Made by a program: the position numbers and the translations under genes | Shown here: piece after piece, positions 1-11,591 of the stretch | Position numbering within the stretch: position 1 is the first letter of the stretch | How the letters are laid out: each line of letters starts with the position of its first letter | The notes under the pieces: generated by a model | Database searches by the model: none | Told to the model about the DNA's origin: nothing | Seen by the model: only the letters and a program-made list of their open reading frames with translations | NCBI RefSeq assembly: GCF_001540865.1 | Contig: NC_033639.1 | Span: 6,068,045-6,132,044, forward strand | Reading direction: 5' to 3' | DNA: 64,000 nt | From: Ananas comosus | Taxonomy: Eukaryota; Streptophyta; Magnoliopsida; Poales; Bromeliaceae

Positions 1-1534
1 CTCGATCCTTGAAGCTGATCAAACAAATCATCGATCCTCGGCAACGGATACCTATTCTTGATCGTGACTTTATTAAGTTCAGATAATCCACACATAAGCG
101 AAGTGATCCGTCCTTTTCTTGACGAACAAAACTGGCGCTTCCCACGGCGAGACGCTCGGTCGAATGAAACCCTTGTCCAGAAGATCCTGTAGCTGTGCCC
201 TCAGCTCCTTCAGTTTCGCCGGTGCCATCCTATAGGGTGCTTTCGAGATTGGGGTAGTCCCAGGGACGAGATCCACCACAACTCGATCTCCCTATCGGGT
301 GGCATACCCAGTAACACAGCTGGAAACACGTCCCGAAATTCCTGTACCACCGGGATATCCTCAATCCTAGGGGTGTCATTCTCGCCCCTCAACACAACAC
401 TAGCCAAGTAGGCTACACATCCTCGGCTGATCAGTTGCCTAGCTCGAGACGAGCTGATCGACATCGCAAAGAGCGAACTCCGGCATCCTCTAAACACAAC
501 CTCAGTCTGTCCCGGTTCTCTGAAAGTAACCGTGCGGTTCATGCAATCTATTGTGGCATAATACTTAGTTAGCCAATCTATACCCAAGACCACATCGAAA
601 TCCCCTAGCTTGCGCAGGGCTAGTAAATCTACGGGTATGATCCAATCTCCTACCCGAACAGGGCAACTAGGGCAATACTCTCTAATATCCAGAGTGTGGT
701 CAGGTACTACAACATGTCCCGGATGCAACAAAGAAACCAAAGGGAAGTCATGCAACTCGGCAAACAGCCGATCACTTTGGCGCAAGTTGCGCAGATCCTG
801 CTCCATCTTGCGCTTGACGCTGGTCGGGAAGTAGTGCGCCAGTAAAAGCTCCTTGAACTTTTTCCACATGATAGCTGCCAAATCAGTGCTGGGTTCTCCT
901 GGAGATCCAACCACCAGCGGTAGGCCTCACCGTCTAGATGGTGTGTGGCGAGCCAAACTCGATCCCTCTCCTCCATGAAGGTGTCGCGGAAGAGCTTCTC
1001 CATGTGCATCAACCATTTTTCCACGATCCAGTGGTCGACCTTCTCGCCATCGAAAATCCTGGGGCTGCACCTCCTGAACTCATTAAGGCGTTCCATCAAT
1101 CGGTCCCGCTCCGCCCCCTCAACCAACACGGGAAAAACGGTTCCAATCGGGGGTGCCTGAACAGGTGGCGCCACCAAAGCCTCCTCCTGAGGCGCGGCCA
1201 CGGGCGCCGCACGCGACGAACTGGGCGCAAGGGACGGTGCTCTCGGTGCAACATCTACAACTGGTGCTGGCGGTGCAGGGGCCTGGGTCTCCCTGGAAGC
1301 TGCCGCCTGCTGTAGAAGAAGGTCCTCTAGGCGCTTCATCCGCGCCTCCTGTCGGCGCGCCGCATCAGTCTGCTATCGTGCCGCCTCTGCCTGCTGCGTC
1401 ACCAAGTCGGTGAGAGTCGCTAGCTGGCTCCTGAGCTCACAGACCTCGCTGGATCCGGAGGTAGCGGAGGTCTCGACCTCCTCCAGATTTGCCGAGTTAT
1501 CCGCTCCAGCAGATTGGAAGCGTGTGATCGGCAT
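1..1534 (-). pseudogene. Ty3/gypsy gag-pol remnant (gag, protease, start of RT)
   Basis: Degenerate 5' half of a chromovirus-like Ty3/gypsy polyprotein, read right to left. Gag starts at the ATG at 1534-1532 (MPITRFQSAG). It has an in-frame TAG at 1375-1373, then a proline/alanine-rich linker and the retrotransposon gag core (RIFDGEKVDHWIVEKWLMHM, HHLDGEAYRWW). Near 890 the frame shifts to WKKFKELLLAHYFP and LRNLRQSD. The reading then jumps directly to the C-terminal half of an aspartic protease (GDFDVVLGIDWLTKYYATID). The gag zinc knuckle and the D-S/T-G active-site triad are missing, so an internal deletion is inferred. Another frameshift near 280 leads into the RT start ([32 protein letters not shown]), which runs off the window. 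It lies next to a PBS and 5' LTR in the right order. It cannot make functional protein. The Tekay/Del-like assignment is by motif resemblance. Confidence 0.88.
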
Positions 1535-1852
1535 CGCACTACAACATCATAAAAGCGTAAATTAGCAAACCTACACTATCGCATCCCCGCTCAAAGATAA
1601 TACCCAAATTAGGCGAAAGTAAGGAAGTGTGCTTCACTACTAACTTCCGATGTTACGTTGTCGGCCGCCAACGTAACCCTCCGCGAAGTTAGGAGCTATA
1701 CACTTCGATTTAACTCTACTTTCTAGAATTATCCAAAATACCCAATCGAGATACTTTCGCTTACATGTCAAATAGACCTCGTCTCTCACGAGCCTATTTC
1801 CTATAGTCCAACAAGCCTAAGGTTTGCTAGGTCCACTAAGACTCAACCCTAG

Positions 1853-1864
1853 GCTCTGATACCA
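1853..1864 (-). other. Primer-binding site, initiator tRNA-Met type
   Basis: The minus strand reads TGGTATCAGAGC, the usual plant retrotransposon PBS complementary to the 3' end of initiator tRNA-Met. It begins eight bases beyond the LTR boundary and precedes the gag ATG at 1534 by about 320 nt of leader. Confidence 0.9.
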
Positions 1865-3610
1865 AACTAATCTATCACGCCCCGGGACCCAGCGGAAGCC
1901 CGCCCGGCGTGTGTCCAGACCCGCCGTACATCTAAAACATACAAGGCATCTAAAATAAAGCGGTAAATAAAACAATACAAGAAGGCATCTAGGAGTATCA
2001 GAGCAAGGTAACTACGAAATGCTACAACAAGAAGAAGATCATAAAACTGATAATCCGCTAGGTAAAAATATAAGATAATACAAAAGGAGTCCCAAAGCAA
2101 GTACAAATCTGAATATAAGGTGGTCTCTTTATACATGGTGCCAAAACTCTCCCTCTCACAAACACAAACAAAAGAAGGAGTAACCACCTATCGCAAAACG
2201 GACTCTCTCCCGAGCTAGCTACGCGACACCCTTGCTGCGATCCCATGCCTCCGCCGGTGCCGAAGGCTCTAAAAAGAAATCATAGAAACAGGGACATGAG
2301 AACTATTAAATAATAGTTCCCAATGGGTAATTACTGATTTCAGTGAAATGCGCCACTAGGCCCAAAACTACAAAAGTGGGTCAGTGTACAAGTATAAGCC
2401 AAAGCGATAAGAACAACTAGGAAATAAATATGAATGCTATTCAACCATGATATCTCTACTTAGCATGATTTGCATAAGTAAAAAGGCAATTACTACAAGT
2501 ATGTGCACAAGAGTATCCAACATGCAAATGCATAAGTATGCAACTAATCCAATGTCCACAATGTAAATAGTAAAGATGTCATTGTTTACTATTCTAGTCG
2601 ATGTCCACTTGTCACTTTAATTGTTTACAGTTTAACTTTGATAAGACCCACCCGAAGGCTGTCTGGCTTTACCGTGCCTAATGGCCCCGTGGTAGTCAAT
2701 ATTCCCACCCTAGGAATGAGCCTTTCCCACAGCAATCCACTTCGGCGCCCAATCCCACACGGCGAACGTATCGCGATGGCCAACTCCGGAGTGTCGGCTT
2801 GTAGCGAGCGACCCTTACAAGCATGAGCGAATGAGCACAACGGCAAGCATGCGTATAAGTCTGTCTCAAGTACCAAGTCCTCATGTCTATGAACATGGAA
2901 TGTATCGAATATCACAAAGGCCTATCACTATGTCATCATATCTCTAACATGGAATATAGTCGATGTCCAATGGCCTATCACTATGTCTCTATGTTGCATT
3001 TTCATAGTTTACTAGTTTCAAGTGCCCCTTTATGACACTATTGTTCAATGAGTCCAAGTATGGTATCTAAGTTCATGAATACATAATTCTACTCATTTCA
3101 AATATAGGAGACATGTTCTCAACTTGTAAGGTCAACTACCCTTCACAATGCATGCAGTCTACACATATACCTCTACTATATAGAGTGCAATTTCATGATA
3201 CATAAAGCATGCATTTCAAGTGTTCTAAAATTCACATAAATCATATTTAACGTGGATTTGCTCTTAAAAAGACTTTACGAAGAGTTTAGAAAGCATAGGG
3301 GTCATTTTGCCCTATTTTCATGAAGTCAAACACACCGAAGATTCCGAAACCTTTCGTAAGCTCCGACGAAGGTGTCGATTAGTCTCCTAACACCCTAAAG
3401 ATATAGGAACAAGGGTCAAATAAATCTCACGATGTAAGGTATCGGACTTCTAAAATCATGAAGTTACGGTGTACATTTGGTTGGAGAGTCTCGGTTCGAT
3501 TTGAGACGAATCGGAAGTCAAACGAGCGAAAACGGGCGAAAACGGAGAAGAAACGGTGAAAAAGGCTGAAATTTGGCTAAGTCCTTGAGACTGAGTACTG
3601 GACCTTCGGG

Positions 3611-3708
3611 GACCGGTCTCTCACCGCAAGGACCGGTCTCTCAGTGACCGGTCTCTCACCGCAAGGACCGGTCTCTCAGGGACCGGTCTCTCACCGCAAG
3701 GACCGGTC
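3611..3708 (+). repeat. ACCGGT palindrome array, 35-bp higher-order period
   Basis: Six GACCGGTC sites start at 3611, 3631, 3646, 3666, 3681 and 3701. Spacing alternates 20, 15, 20, 15, 20 bp, so the real unit is a 35-bp dimer present three times. Each site is followed by TCTC or CCCG. Confidence 0.9.
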
Positions 3709-5283
3709 CCCGAGCGCGAAAATGGCCCAGTTTGGGCTGTTGCAAGAGAGGCTTTGTTGAGGGGCTTTTATGCAATTTTGCACTAATGAGAGTGTATAGA
3801 GAGGGTTCTTTCTCTCTTTCTCTCATTTCCCTCACTCCAACACCACCTCTCTCTCTCTCTAAACGTGAAGAAGAAGAAGAAGAAAGAGGAGAAGAGAAGG
3901 AAGGAAAAGGAGGAAAAATGAGAGGAGAAGAAGAGGATCCTCACCCCCATCATCACCTTCTTCTTCCTCTCACCATTAGAGCAAGCTTAACAAGGTAAGC
4001 TTCAAACCCTACAATGGTAGATCTCTAGGGTTTGATCCTAATGCTCTAGAAATGGTTTCCTTCCAAGATGCCCAATTAGATTGGATGTAGCTTAGATCCA
4101 GGGTAATGAGTGTTTATTGCTAGATGCAAACCGAGGGCTCCGAAATGGCGATTTGATTTACAGGAGGGTTTGATCTCTTTTAACACTCTGTAAACCTAAT
4201 TGGTAGGTCTACGAACGCAACGGTGCGCTCGGTTCGGCGATCCGACGAGTGTACGCGAAGATATTGAGGATCGAAGCCGTTAAGGTACAGATTGCCGCAG
4301 CTCGCGGCGAAAGCTTCCAAAAATCATGGAAATGGAATCGTAGCATCGTGGTGTCGGGGAATAAACTCCAGAACAGACGGATCGCGGATAGGAGGTCATT
4401 TGGCAGTCGCGCTTGAGTTGGGTCGAGCCGTGCGGCGTGCGCCGCAGGAGGCCGATTGCGAGTGACGACGAGCAATCGGAACGCTATAAAAGGTGGGTGG
4501 TGTCCATCCCGAAGCAATCGGGCTCCCTTTTATGTCTAAGTTTATATTGATCAAATTGCATATTGACATCTTGCATTATAGGGTGATAGATGATGGTTTG
4601 GTCCTATACCTTGCATGTTCTTTGGTAGAATAATGTATTTAGCTTAATACTTATATCTAGCATGCTTGAGGTTTATATATGTGATGTGGAACCCTATAAT
4701 GAGATGATAAGTGTGGATAGGAACTTAGTAATGTATTGACTATTGCATTGGAAACTTGTAAAGAACGAGTGGCATCTAGTTGATAGTAAACAAAAGAACG
4801 AGTGACATATGTGAGTCATAGTGTATATGAAACCTATGGACTATATGATGATTGTAACCCTAGAGGACAGGGTATCCTCGAGCTTAGAGGATTGGATCAT
4901 GCTCACGGTCTGTTAAATCTTGTGATGGAAGCCCCACACAAGTAGTGCGCTCCGGATGTTGGTCACGCCAGGGATTGCCTATTTGGCCCCGCCAGACGGT
5001 CTCGGGTCCGTAGTGTGAGTTAATTCTCCCTACCTTCGAGATGGCTAGTGAGCTGTAGGCGAGCCTTCGGGTAAGCCATGAGATTAATGAACAAGTAAAT
5101 GAGGTTAATGAACGAGTGAATAGCTTCACCTTTGGACATGATAACAGGTTAGTTGCTTACCTATTTCATTGTACATGCATTCATATAATTATGATTGGGC
5201 ATAGTAGAGTAGCTTCACTCCTGTCATTTACCGCTTTCCTTATCTATCTATCTATCGATTATCTACTTGTGCCCGACTTGGAC

Positions 5284-5363
5284 CTAGTGGGGAGATCGGC
5301 GGAGTCGGCGGCCGAACCCACTGGGAACTAAGGAAGTTAGTTCTCACCCCCATTTTACTACAG
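5284..5363 (+). promoter_or_regulatory. Paired stem-loops plus 3'-splice-like site in LTR
   Basis: CCTAGTGGG can pair with CCCACTGGG (one G-T pair). The second hairpin is GAACTAA (5325-5331), loop GGAAG, TTAGTTC (5337-5343). It is followed by CTCACCCC, a short pyrimidine-rich stretch and CAG at 5361-5363. The same block occurs in other LTRs of this window with changed but still complementary arms. The function is inferred only. Confidence 0.55.
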
Positions 5364-6894
5364 GGCCGAGCGCGAGTTCACACGGCGAGGATCGCGGTAA
5401 GGGCTTAGCGCCCTAGTTGCATTAGTCTACTTTCCTATTTCTGCATTAGAGTCACCTTTTATGCTTTGAGAGTAGATGATGTATAGGTTGTGAGCTATTT
5501 TGAGATAAATGTAAACTAATGTTTATAGTTTGGAAGATGTAAGGTTTATACTATGTTTTGGAAGTTCAATGTATAATCAAATTGTATTATAAAGGCTGAA
5601 TGAATGTAATAGATAGATGCTCTCTCTTTATCATTACTTGTATGTTCTATACTTGTATCTTGCTCTTGGTCGTTTCGCACTGATTGTGCTTCGTTGTAGT
5701 TATTGATTGTGTATGTATTCAAGTTATTTTCCTGGGGACTTGTTGTACACAATCTTGTTGTTAGCCTTGGGCGGACAGGGGAGGTGCTGTCCGTCCGGCG
5801 TCTGTTCGACGCGCCCGGGCCGAGCCAAATTGGTAGCGGTCGCGGGGCGTGACACACGATCAACCCTAAACTCAATCAATAAGCAACATAGGCTAAGGTG
5901 GAGAAAAACTCACCTAAGTGAAGAAATCCTCTCTCGAGCTCCAAATGGAAGTTAGAGTTCTTCAAATCCAACCTAAATAAAGGTTCTAAACCCATCAATT
6001 AGGTTTCAAAGCCCTCAAATCAAAAATCCCCAAAATAAACCCTAAATCCCAAAATCTAGGGTTCTATCTAGTAAAATCTAAAAAAACTTGTATTAAATAG
6101 GGAATACAAGCTACCAACCTCAAGAGAAGCTTCAATCCAAGCTCTAAACCAAGTAGGGTTGAAGTTTGATCCTCCACAAAGGTCCAACCGCAAGCTCCAA
6201 GCCACCAAGGTGAGAAATGAGGAAGAAGATGATGCTCCAAGGCCTTCAAGCAAGCTCCTCTCCTTCTCCTCCAACTCCTTCTCCTTCTCCTTCTCTTTCT
6301 CTCTCTAAAGTGGGTGTGAGGGAGAGGAAATGAGGATGGGAGAGAGAGGAGAGGCTCTATAAGCCTTCAAAAGTAACAAAATCCACTTAGGTCCCTTAAA
6401 AAACCACTCTGTGCACTGCCCGGTCTGGGCTGTTTTCGCGCTGAGGGACCGGTCTCCCCGACACCTGGGACCGGTCTCTCAGTTCGTCCCGCAAAACCAA
6501 CGTTCGGGAACCGGTCTCTCTCCGCCAGGGACCAGTCTCTCGGACCCATCTCGCAAAACACGCGCTCGGGAACCGGTCTCCCCCAGCCAGGGACCGATTG
6601 CCTCAAGTCCTGCAGTAGCACTGCTCTCGGGGGACCGGTCTCTCCTATCAGGGACCGGTCTCCGAGAGTGAAAACTCTCAGACTTGCCAAAACTCTAGAG
6701 ATCGAACTTTTAGGTCGGAATACCATCTACGACCTTCCACCAAGTGTGGAAAAGTTCGGAATACATATCAAACACTCGAATCTCGAAATTTGCAAAGGTC
6801 CAGTGCGCTACAAGTATATTAAATTATTTTATAATATATCAATACAATATCAATATTTATTATTTTATCATATTATATTTTAAATAAATAGTAT

Positions 6895-7891
6895 ACCGAC
6901 AACCCAATGAACAATCATGAAGATCCGGTGGAGCTCCAACTCGATCGGGACGTCCAATATGTATATGGTCTCATGCCCATATCTAAGAACAAAAAAAGTT
7001 AACTATAAAATTAGTAAAAGAAACTAAGTTATAAGTTATGAGTTATTATTAAAAAGAACTAAGTTATAGTGATTTTACCTGCAGTAGTGTACCAAAGCTA
7101 CAACACTCGGCCTTTCCCTTCATAGAGGCATTCCCTAATGCCTGATAGAGATGGGCCAAGATAGCTGCGCCCCAAGCTAGGCCTCCGCAGAAGTCAAAAT
7201 CCTCAAGTAACGGTAGCCACTTGAGGTAAACACGATATCCAGTGGGGTTAGGAAACAAACTGCATCCAATTTGAAATAAAATGTATGCTCGTGCAGATGC
7301 TGCAACCATGGCCACCGGAGCATCCAAAGGATATGCCGGAAATGCTGAAACAACCACTCCAAGCGGATTTGGCCGGTGACGACATCGTCTGGCTGTATCC
7401 CAAGAAGGAGCTCATATGTATGCAACAAATCAAATGAAACACATCCTCTAACAGGCTTCCCGGAGACTCGTAGTCCAGCTATAATGGCCACGTCACGTAG
7501 CGTAACTGTCATCTCTCCATAACGTAGGTGGAATGTCTGCGTCTCGCGCCTCCATTGCTCTATCAACGCCCCTAACAGAGCCTGATCTAGCTGTACTCGT
7601 CTGAGGCGAGAGACGTAGAAAAAGCCAGCATGTCGTAAATGCTCTATCACTCCCGGATGCTCGACTGTCCATGTGTTCAGTTTACGGTCATGCTCCGTAA
7701 ACTGAACTGGCGCGTACCTCTGTGAAGTTTATTCACTTTTTAGTACATTCCCCTTTTAAGTATTTAAATTACAAACTTTTTTGTAAATGCATAACTTAAC
7801 ATACCTCTGATTGCACGTAGCTCGACCGATGCCTATCCTGGTCTGATAGAACTGATAGATCAACTGGCCCGGGATCCTCGTGATCGTCCAT
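6895..7891 (-). pseudogene. Plant mobile domain (PMD) gene carried by the MULE
   Basis: A separate gene just downstream of the transposase on the same strand. Exon 1 (7891-7805) starts at an ATG right after TTTTGCAG and encodes MDDHEDPGPVDLSVLSDQ, ending at donor GTATGT. Exon 2 starts at 7719 in the same phase (RYAPVQFTEHDRK) and continues HPGVIEHLRHAGFFYVSRL, TFHLRYGEMTVTLRDVA and IIAGLRVSGKPV, which are PMD (aminotransferase-like mobile domain) signatures. A frameshift near 7310-7335 separates this from LKWLPLLEDFDFCGGLAWGA. Exon 2 ends at 7080 before GTAAAA. A further exon begins at 6982 (IWA-stop-DHIHIGRPD), where a conserved Trp codon has become TGA. The PMD's biochemical role is unclear; it is known from cellular genes (MAIN/MAIL family) and from transposons. 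This copy is broken. Confidence 0.8.
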
Positions 7892-10800
7892 CTGCAAAAT
7901 AAAATATATAAATTAGTGACTATTAATTGAGCATTAAAAGATAAATCTAGAAATAAAAATACTGTAGATAGTCAAACATAAGTCATCAACCTAAAGCTCT
8001 ACGTCTACGGCCTTCATTTGTTCTATCTTGATTATTTGAACATGTAGTCCTATAATGTCCCTGTTGTTTACAAATAGTGCACATAGTTCTTCGCATTCCT
8101 TCTCTCTCGTCCATGACATTTCGAATACGAGTTGATCTCGGACGACCTTTCTTTCTCCTTATAGGTGGTGGTGCCAGTGGTGGTCCTTGAGGTCGTGGCA
8201 AGCTTCTTTTGTCTGGGACAGGGTGAAATTGCGGGAAGTAAGCATGACGGTAATTCTCACATGTATACCATTCAGAACACAGACTATGGTAGTCAATGTT
8301 CATTTGACCATTACTGCATACAGCTAGAAGATGTGAGCATGGCAACCTAGTGAGCTCAAACTCATGACATGAACAAGTCGAGCTTCTCCCGTCAAGAGCC
8401 ACCTCAAATTGTCCATTTTGGGTAGTAATTTGAAACTCCTTTACTCCAAAACGATCCACACGGTGTCCTCTTGTGATTATCATAAAACTCTTAATTAACG
8501 CCTCCTGTTTTGGTGCCAATACTGTAGAGTATGTCTCACCTTTATCACGACACTTAACAAAATAATTGTTCACCATATAAAATGTAGCGGCCACAAATGC
8601 TGTGATAGGTGAACCACATACACCTTTAAGCACTCCATTTAAACTCTTCGACCGATTTCTCGTCATTGTCCCAAAACGCCGTCCTCCATCAAATGCTCTC
8701 GCCCAATATTCCCTTTCCCCTTGGAGCTCGTGCATCCAAAGCCATGCCGCCGGATCCATATCTTTCAACTAATCCTTATGCTCATAATATTTCTTTGCAG
8801 TTGCAGCACATCCTATACCCGTATAAAATTTATTGAGCACATTTTTATTTTTGAAACCGGCTTTTTTCATGTTAGCCTTCATATGGCGGAGGCACCAACA
8901 GTGAGCATGTCCCTCGCTTCTCGGAAACTCCTCCACAACAATCTCCTTTAACCGAGGAAAGCGGTTTGAAATTAAACAAATAGATCGATCACGTGTCACT
9001 AAGACCTTTAAATGTCGTAAAAACCAACGCCAACTAGTTGCATTTTCTCCCTCACAAATAGCAAACGCCAATGGGTATAACCCATTATTGGAATCTACAC
9101 CCGTCGCAATCAACGCATGCCCTTGATACTTTCCATACATATGAGTTTCATCAATACTCAATAATGGTCGACAATAAGAAACCCATTAATTGACAGCCCG
9201 AATGCCCCAAATACTCGTCCAAACTGCCTAACGCCATTTGGTAGGATTTTAGGATCAAGACGCCATTGAGTCCCGGGATTCACGCGCTGTAGTATAGATA
9301 GGAAGAGACCAAGATCGGTGTGTGACTCCTTCCAACCACCATAAATGATCTGTAGTGCTTTACTTCTAGCCTGCCATGCTTTCGAATAAGGTATGTCTAC
9401 ATGCAATTCATTACGCACATTTTCTTTAATTTCCGCCGGCGTCAAAGTAAACTTTACCCTCAATGATGGGAGAATATGTCAACATATAAGAGATGAAGTA
9501 CAGTTTCGATGTGCAGTGTTAAGCACCGGCACTAAACATGTATGTTGCCCGGTGTATATTTTAACTCTAAAATAACTCACATCCTTTGGTACCGATGCAT
9601 GTAATCTCCAAGGACATGAATCTACCATGCATTTAACCGTATATGCCTTTGTCGTCGACTTTATTACTTTCATTTGCACGTTGTGAGCAATATGTCATTC
9701 CCCAACAGTGTGCAATAAACTTGCTTTATCACGAAATACCCGACCAACCCATAAGTCATCAATGGTAGGAGGGGGCTGTTCAATCTGCGGACAGTCAAAT
9801 TCACCATTATCGACCATATACTGGTCAATCCAATCGTCGTCTTCCACAAATTGCTCTGGATGATCTATGTAAGGTACCGGACTTCTAAAATTATGAAATT
9901 ACGGTGTACATTTGATTGGAAAGCCATTTGAATGGGTCCGGTGAAGTTCGGTGAAGTTCGGGAGCATTCGGACGTTTTGGTGCGCGTAGGCGCGAAAACG
10001 GAACCCGAAAGGCTATGTTGGACCGAGAGCTAAATCTGGCTTTAGCGTGGATGAAAAGATGATAAAAACACGCTTGAAAATATGTTTGGAGAGTCTCGGT
10101 TCGATTTGAAAAGAATCGGAGGCCAAACGAGCGAAAACGGACCCCGAAAGCTGAAAAAGCTGAAAATTTGGCTAAGTCCTAAAATGCTGTTTTTCTGGAC
10201 CTACGGGGACCGATCCCTCAAGTCCAAGGACCGGTCCCTTATACAAAAAATGCCCCGCGCGGGCTGTGCACAAAAATACAAAGTTGAGGGGGTTTCTTGC
10301 AATTTGGTGTTAATAGGGGTTAAAGGGAGGTGATATTAGCCCTTCTCTCTCACTCCCCCATATTCTAAATACCAAAACACTATCTCTCTCTCTCTAGATT
10401 CGCTCTCCTCTCTATCTAAAAGGGTGGATTTTAGATGAGGGATTGGTGGATAAGAAGGTAAAGGAGTAGATCTTCATCTTCATCTTTTTCTTTCTTTGAT
10501 TTGGAGCAAGCTTTGGAGGTAAGCTTGATGTCCATTCATGGTGATTTCTTAGGGTTTGATTTATATGCTCTAAGAATGGTTTAGATGGAATCCTAGCATG
10601 CTAAATAGATGGAAAATACTTGATTCATGAATCAATTTGGAGTATTTTACTATAATTGCATCTAGGGCTCCAATTTTGGGGTTTTTGGAAATATGAGGGT
10701 TTGATCTTAATTGACCCTCCGTAAACCTAATTGGTAGGTAAACGAACGTGTTGGCAAAGTCGGTTCGGCGATTCGTCAACCCTACGTGAAGATATTGAAG

Positions 10801-11591
10801 AAACGGACGTTCAGAGCTTCGTTTCCGCCTGGAGGGCCGAGGCAACGTCCAAAAATTATGAAAATGGATTTGGAGCACCGTGGCGGCAAACCGTAGACCT
10901 ATAATTTCCGGAACTGCGAAGCGGCGCACGGTTGGTGCGCAACTGCAAGATCAGGTCGTGTCGGATACGGGTGCCGCGGGAGGCCGATTGCAAGTGACTA
11001 CAAGCAATCGGAGAGCGAATCGAGGTGGGTTGTGCTCACCGAAGCGACTAGGTCACCTATATGTCTAAGAGTAATATTTACAATTGATGCATGCATGTGT
11101 AGTGGTAGGTTGCATGAGATGATATAGATGCATGAATCTTATTATGCTTGATGTTTAATGCCTACCAATGAGATATGTATGTTAATGCATTAAGGAAACT
11201 ACCATAGAATGCATGATGAGCATGTTATAGAGATGCTAGATGAATGCATGATTACATAATGCTAGGAGAATGCATGATGACATATTGCATGTAATAGATG
11301 ATGATAACATATTGCATGTAATAGATGATGATAACATATCATGGGATGCTAGTGGATATATATGCATGTTGATATACTGGGAATTATGGTAAATAACATA
11401 TGTATGTGGAACTTGGGTCGATAACTCTAGGGTGAATAGAGAACTCGACAACTGAAAATAGAAATGTGAAATACTCGATGTGGACAAAGTAGGATGTCAA
11501 TAGATCGAGTGGCATTTGATATGACATTAGTGTAATAGAGACACTTGTGATATGATGACTATAGGGATAGGTGGATTCCCGAGTCATTGTT

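Larger units (their letters stand above)
3433..5854 (+). mobile_element. Solo LTR, gypsy-like, TSD CACGA
   Basis: A 2422-bp segment beginning TGTAAGGTATCGG and ending CGGGGCGTGACA, flanked by a perfect 5-bp duplication CACGA (3428-3432 and 5855-5859). There is no internal region or PBS, so it is a solo LTR. Order inside: six GACCGGTC palindromes (3611-3708), CT/GA-rich tracts (3806-3920), donor-like AAG|GTAAGC at 3994/3995, a paired stem-loop block (5284-5343), acceptor-like TTTTACTACAG ending at 5363, then a GC-rich end. It is inserted in the 5' LTR of the gypsy remnant. Confidence 0.9.
1873..6812 (-). mobile_element. 5' LTR of the gypsy element (interrupted)
   Basis: LTR in minus orientation. 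Its start is at 6812 (TGTAGCGCACTGGACCTT) and its 3' end at 1873, where the usual GGGGCGTGACA end is mutated to GTGATA. Removing the nested 3433-5854 insertion leaves about 2.5 kb. It is the same family as 11592-14248: both starts share GCGCACTGGACCTT-type sequence and both have a TAG- or CAG-AGCCTTC motif near the 3' end. It contains an ACCGGT array (6430-6670), a CT-rich tract (6255-6310), a donor-like TAG|GTGAGT at about 5908-5918 on the minus strand, and a stem-loop at 2300-2319. Confidence 0.82.

Noticed and set aside
3611..3708. Regularly spaced palindromes as a CRISPR-like array
   Set aside because: The spacers are themselves repeated, the units are 15-20 bp, and the setting is a plant LTR.
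4485..4493. TATAAAAGG as the LTR promoter TATA box
   Set aside because: The same place in related LTRs (near 11010 and 55435) reads CGAATCGAGG or GAGTTAAGG, so it is not conserved and lies well downstream of the ACCGGT/CT-rich block.
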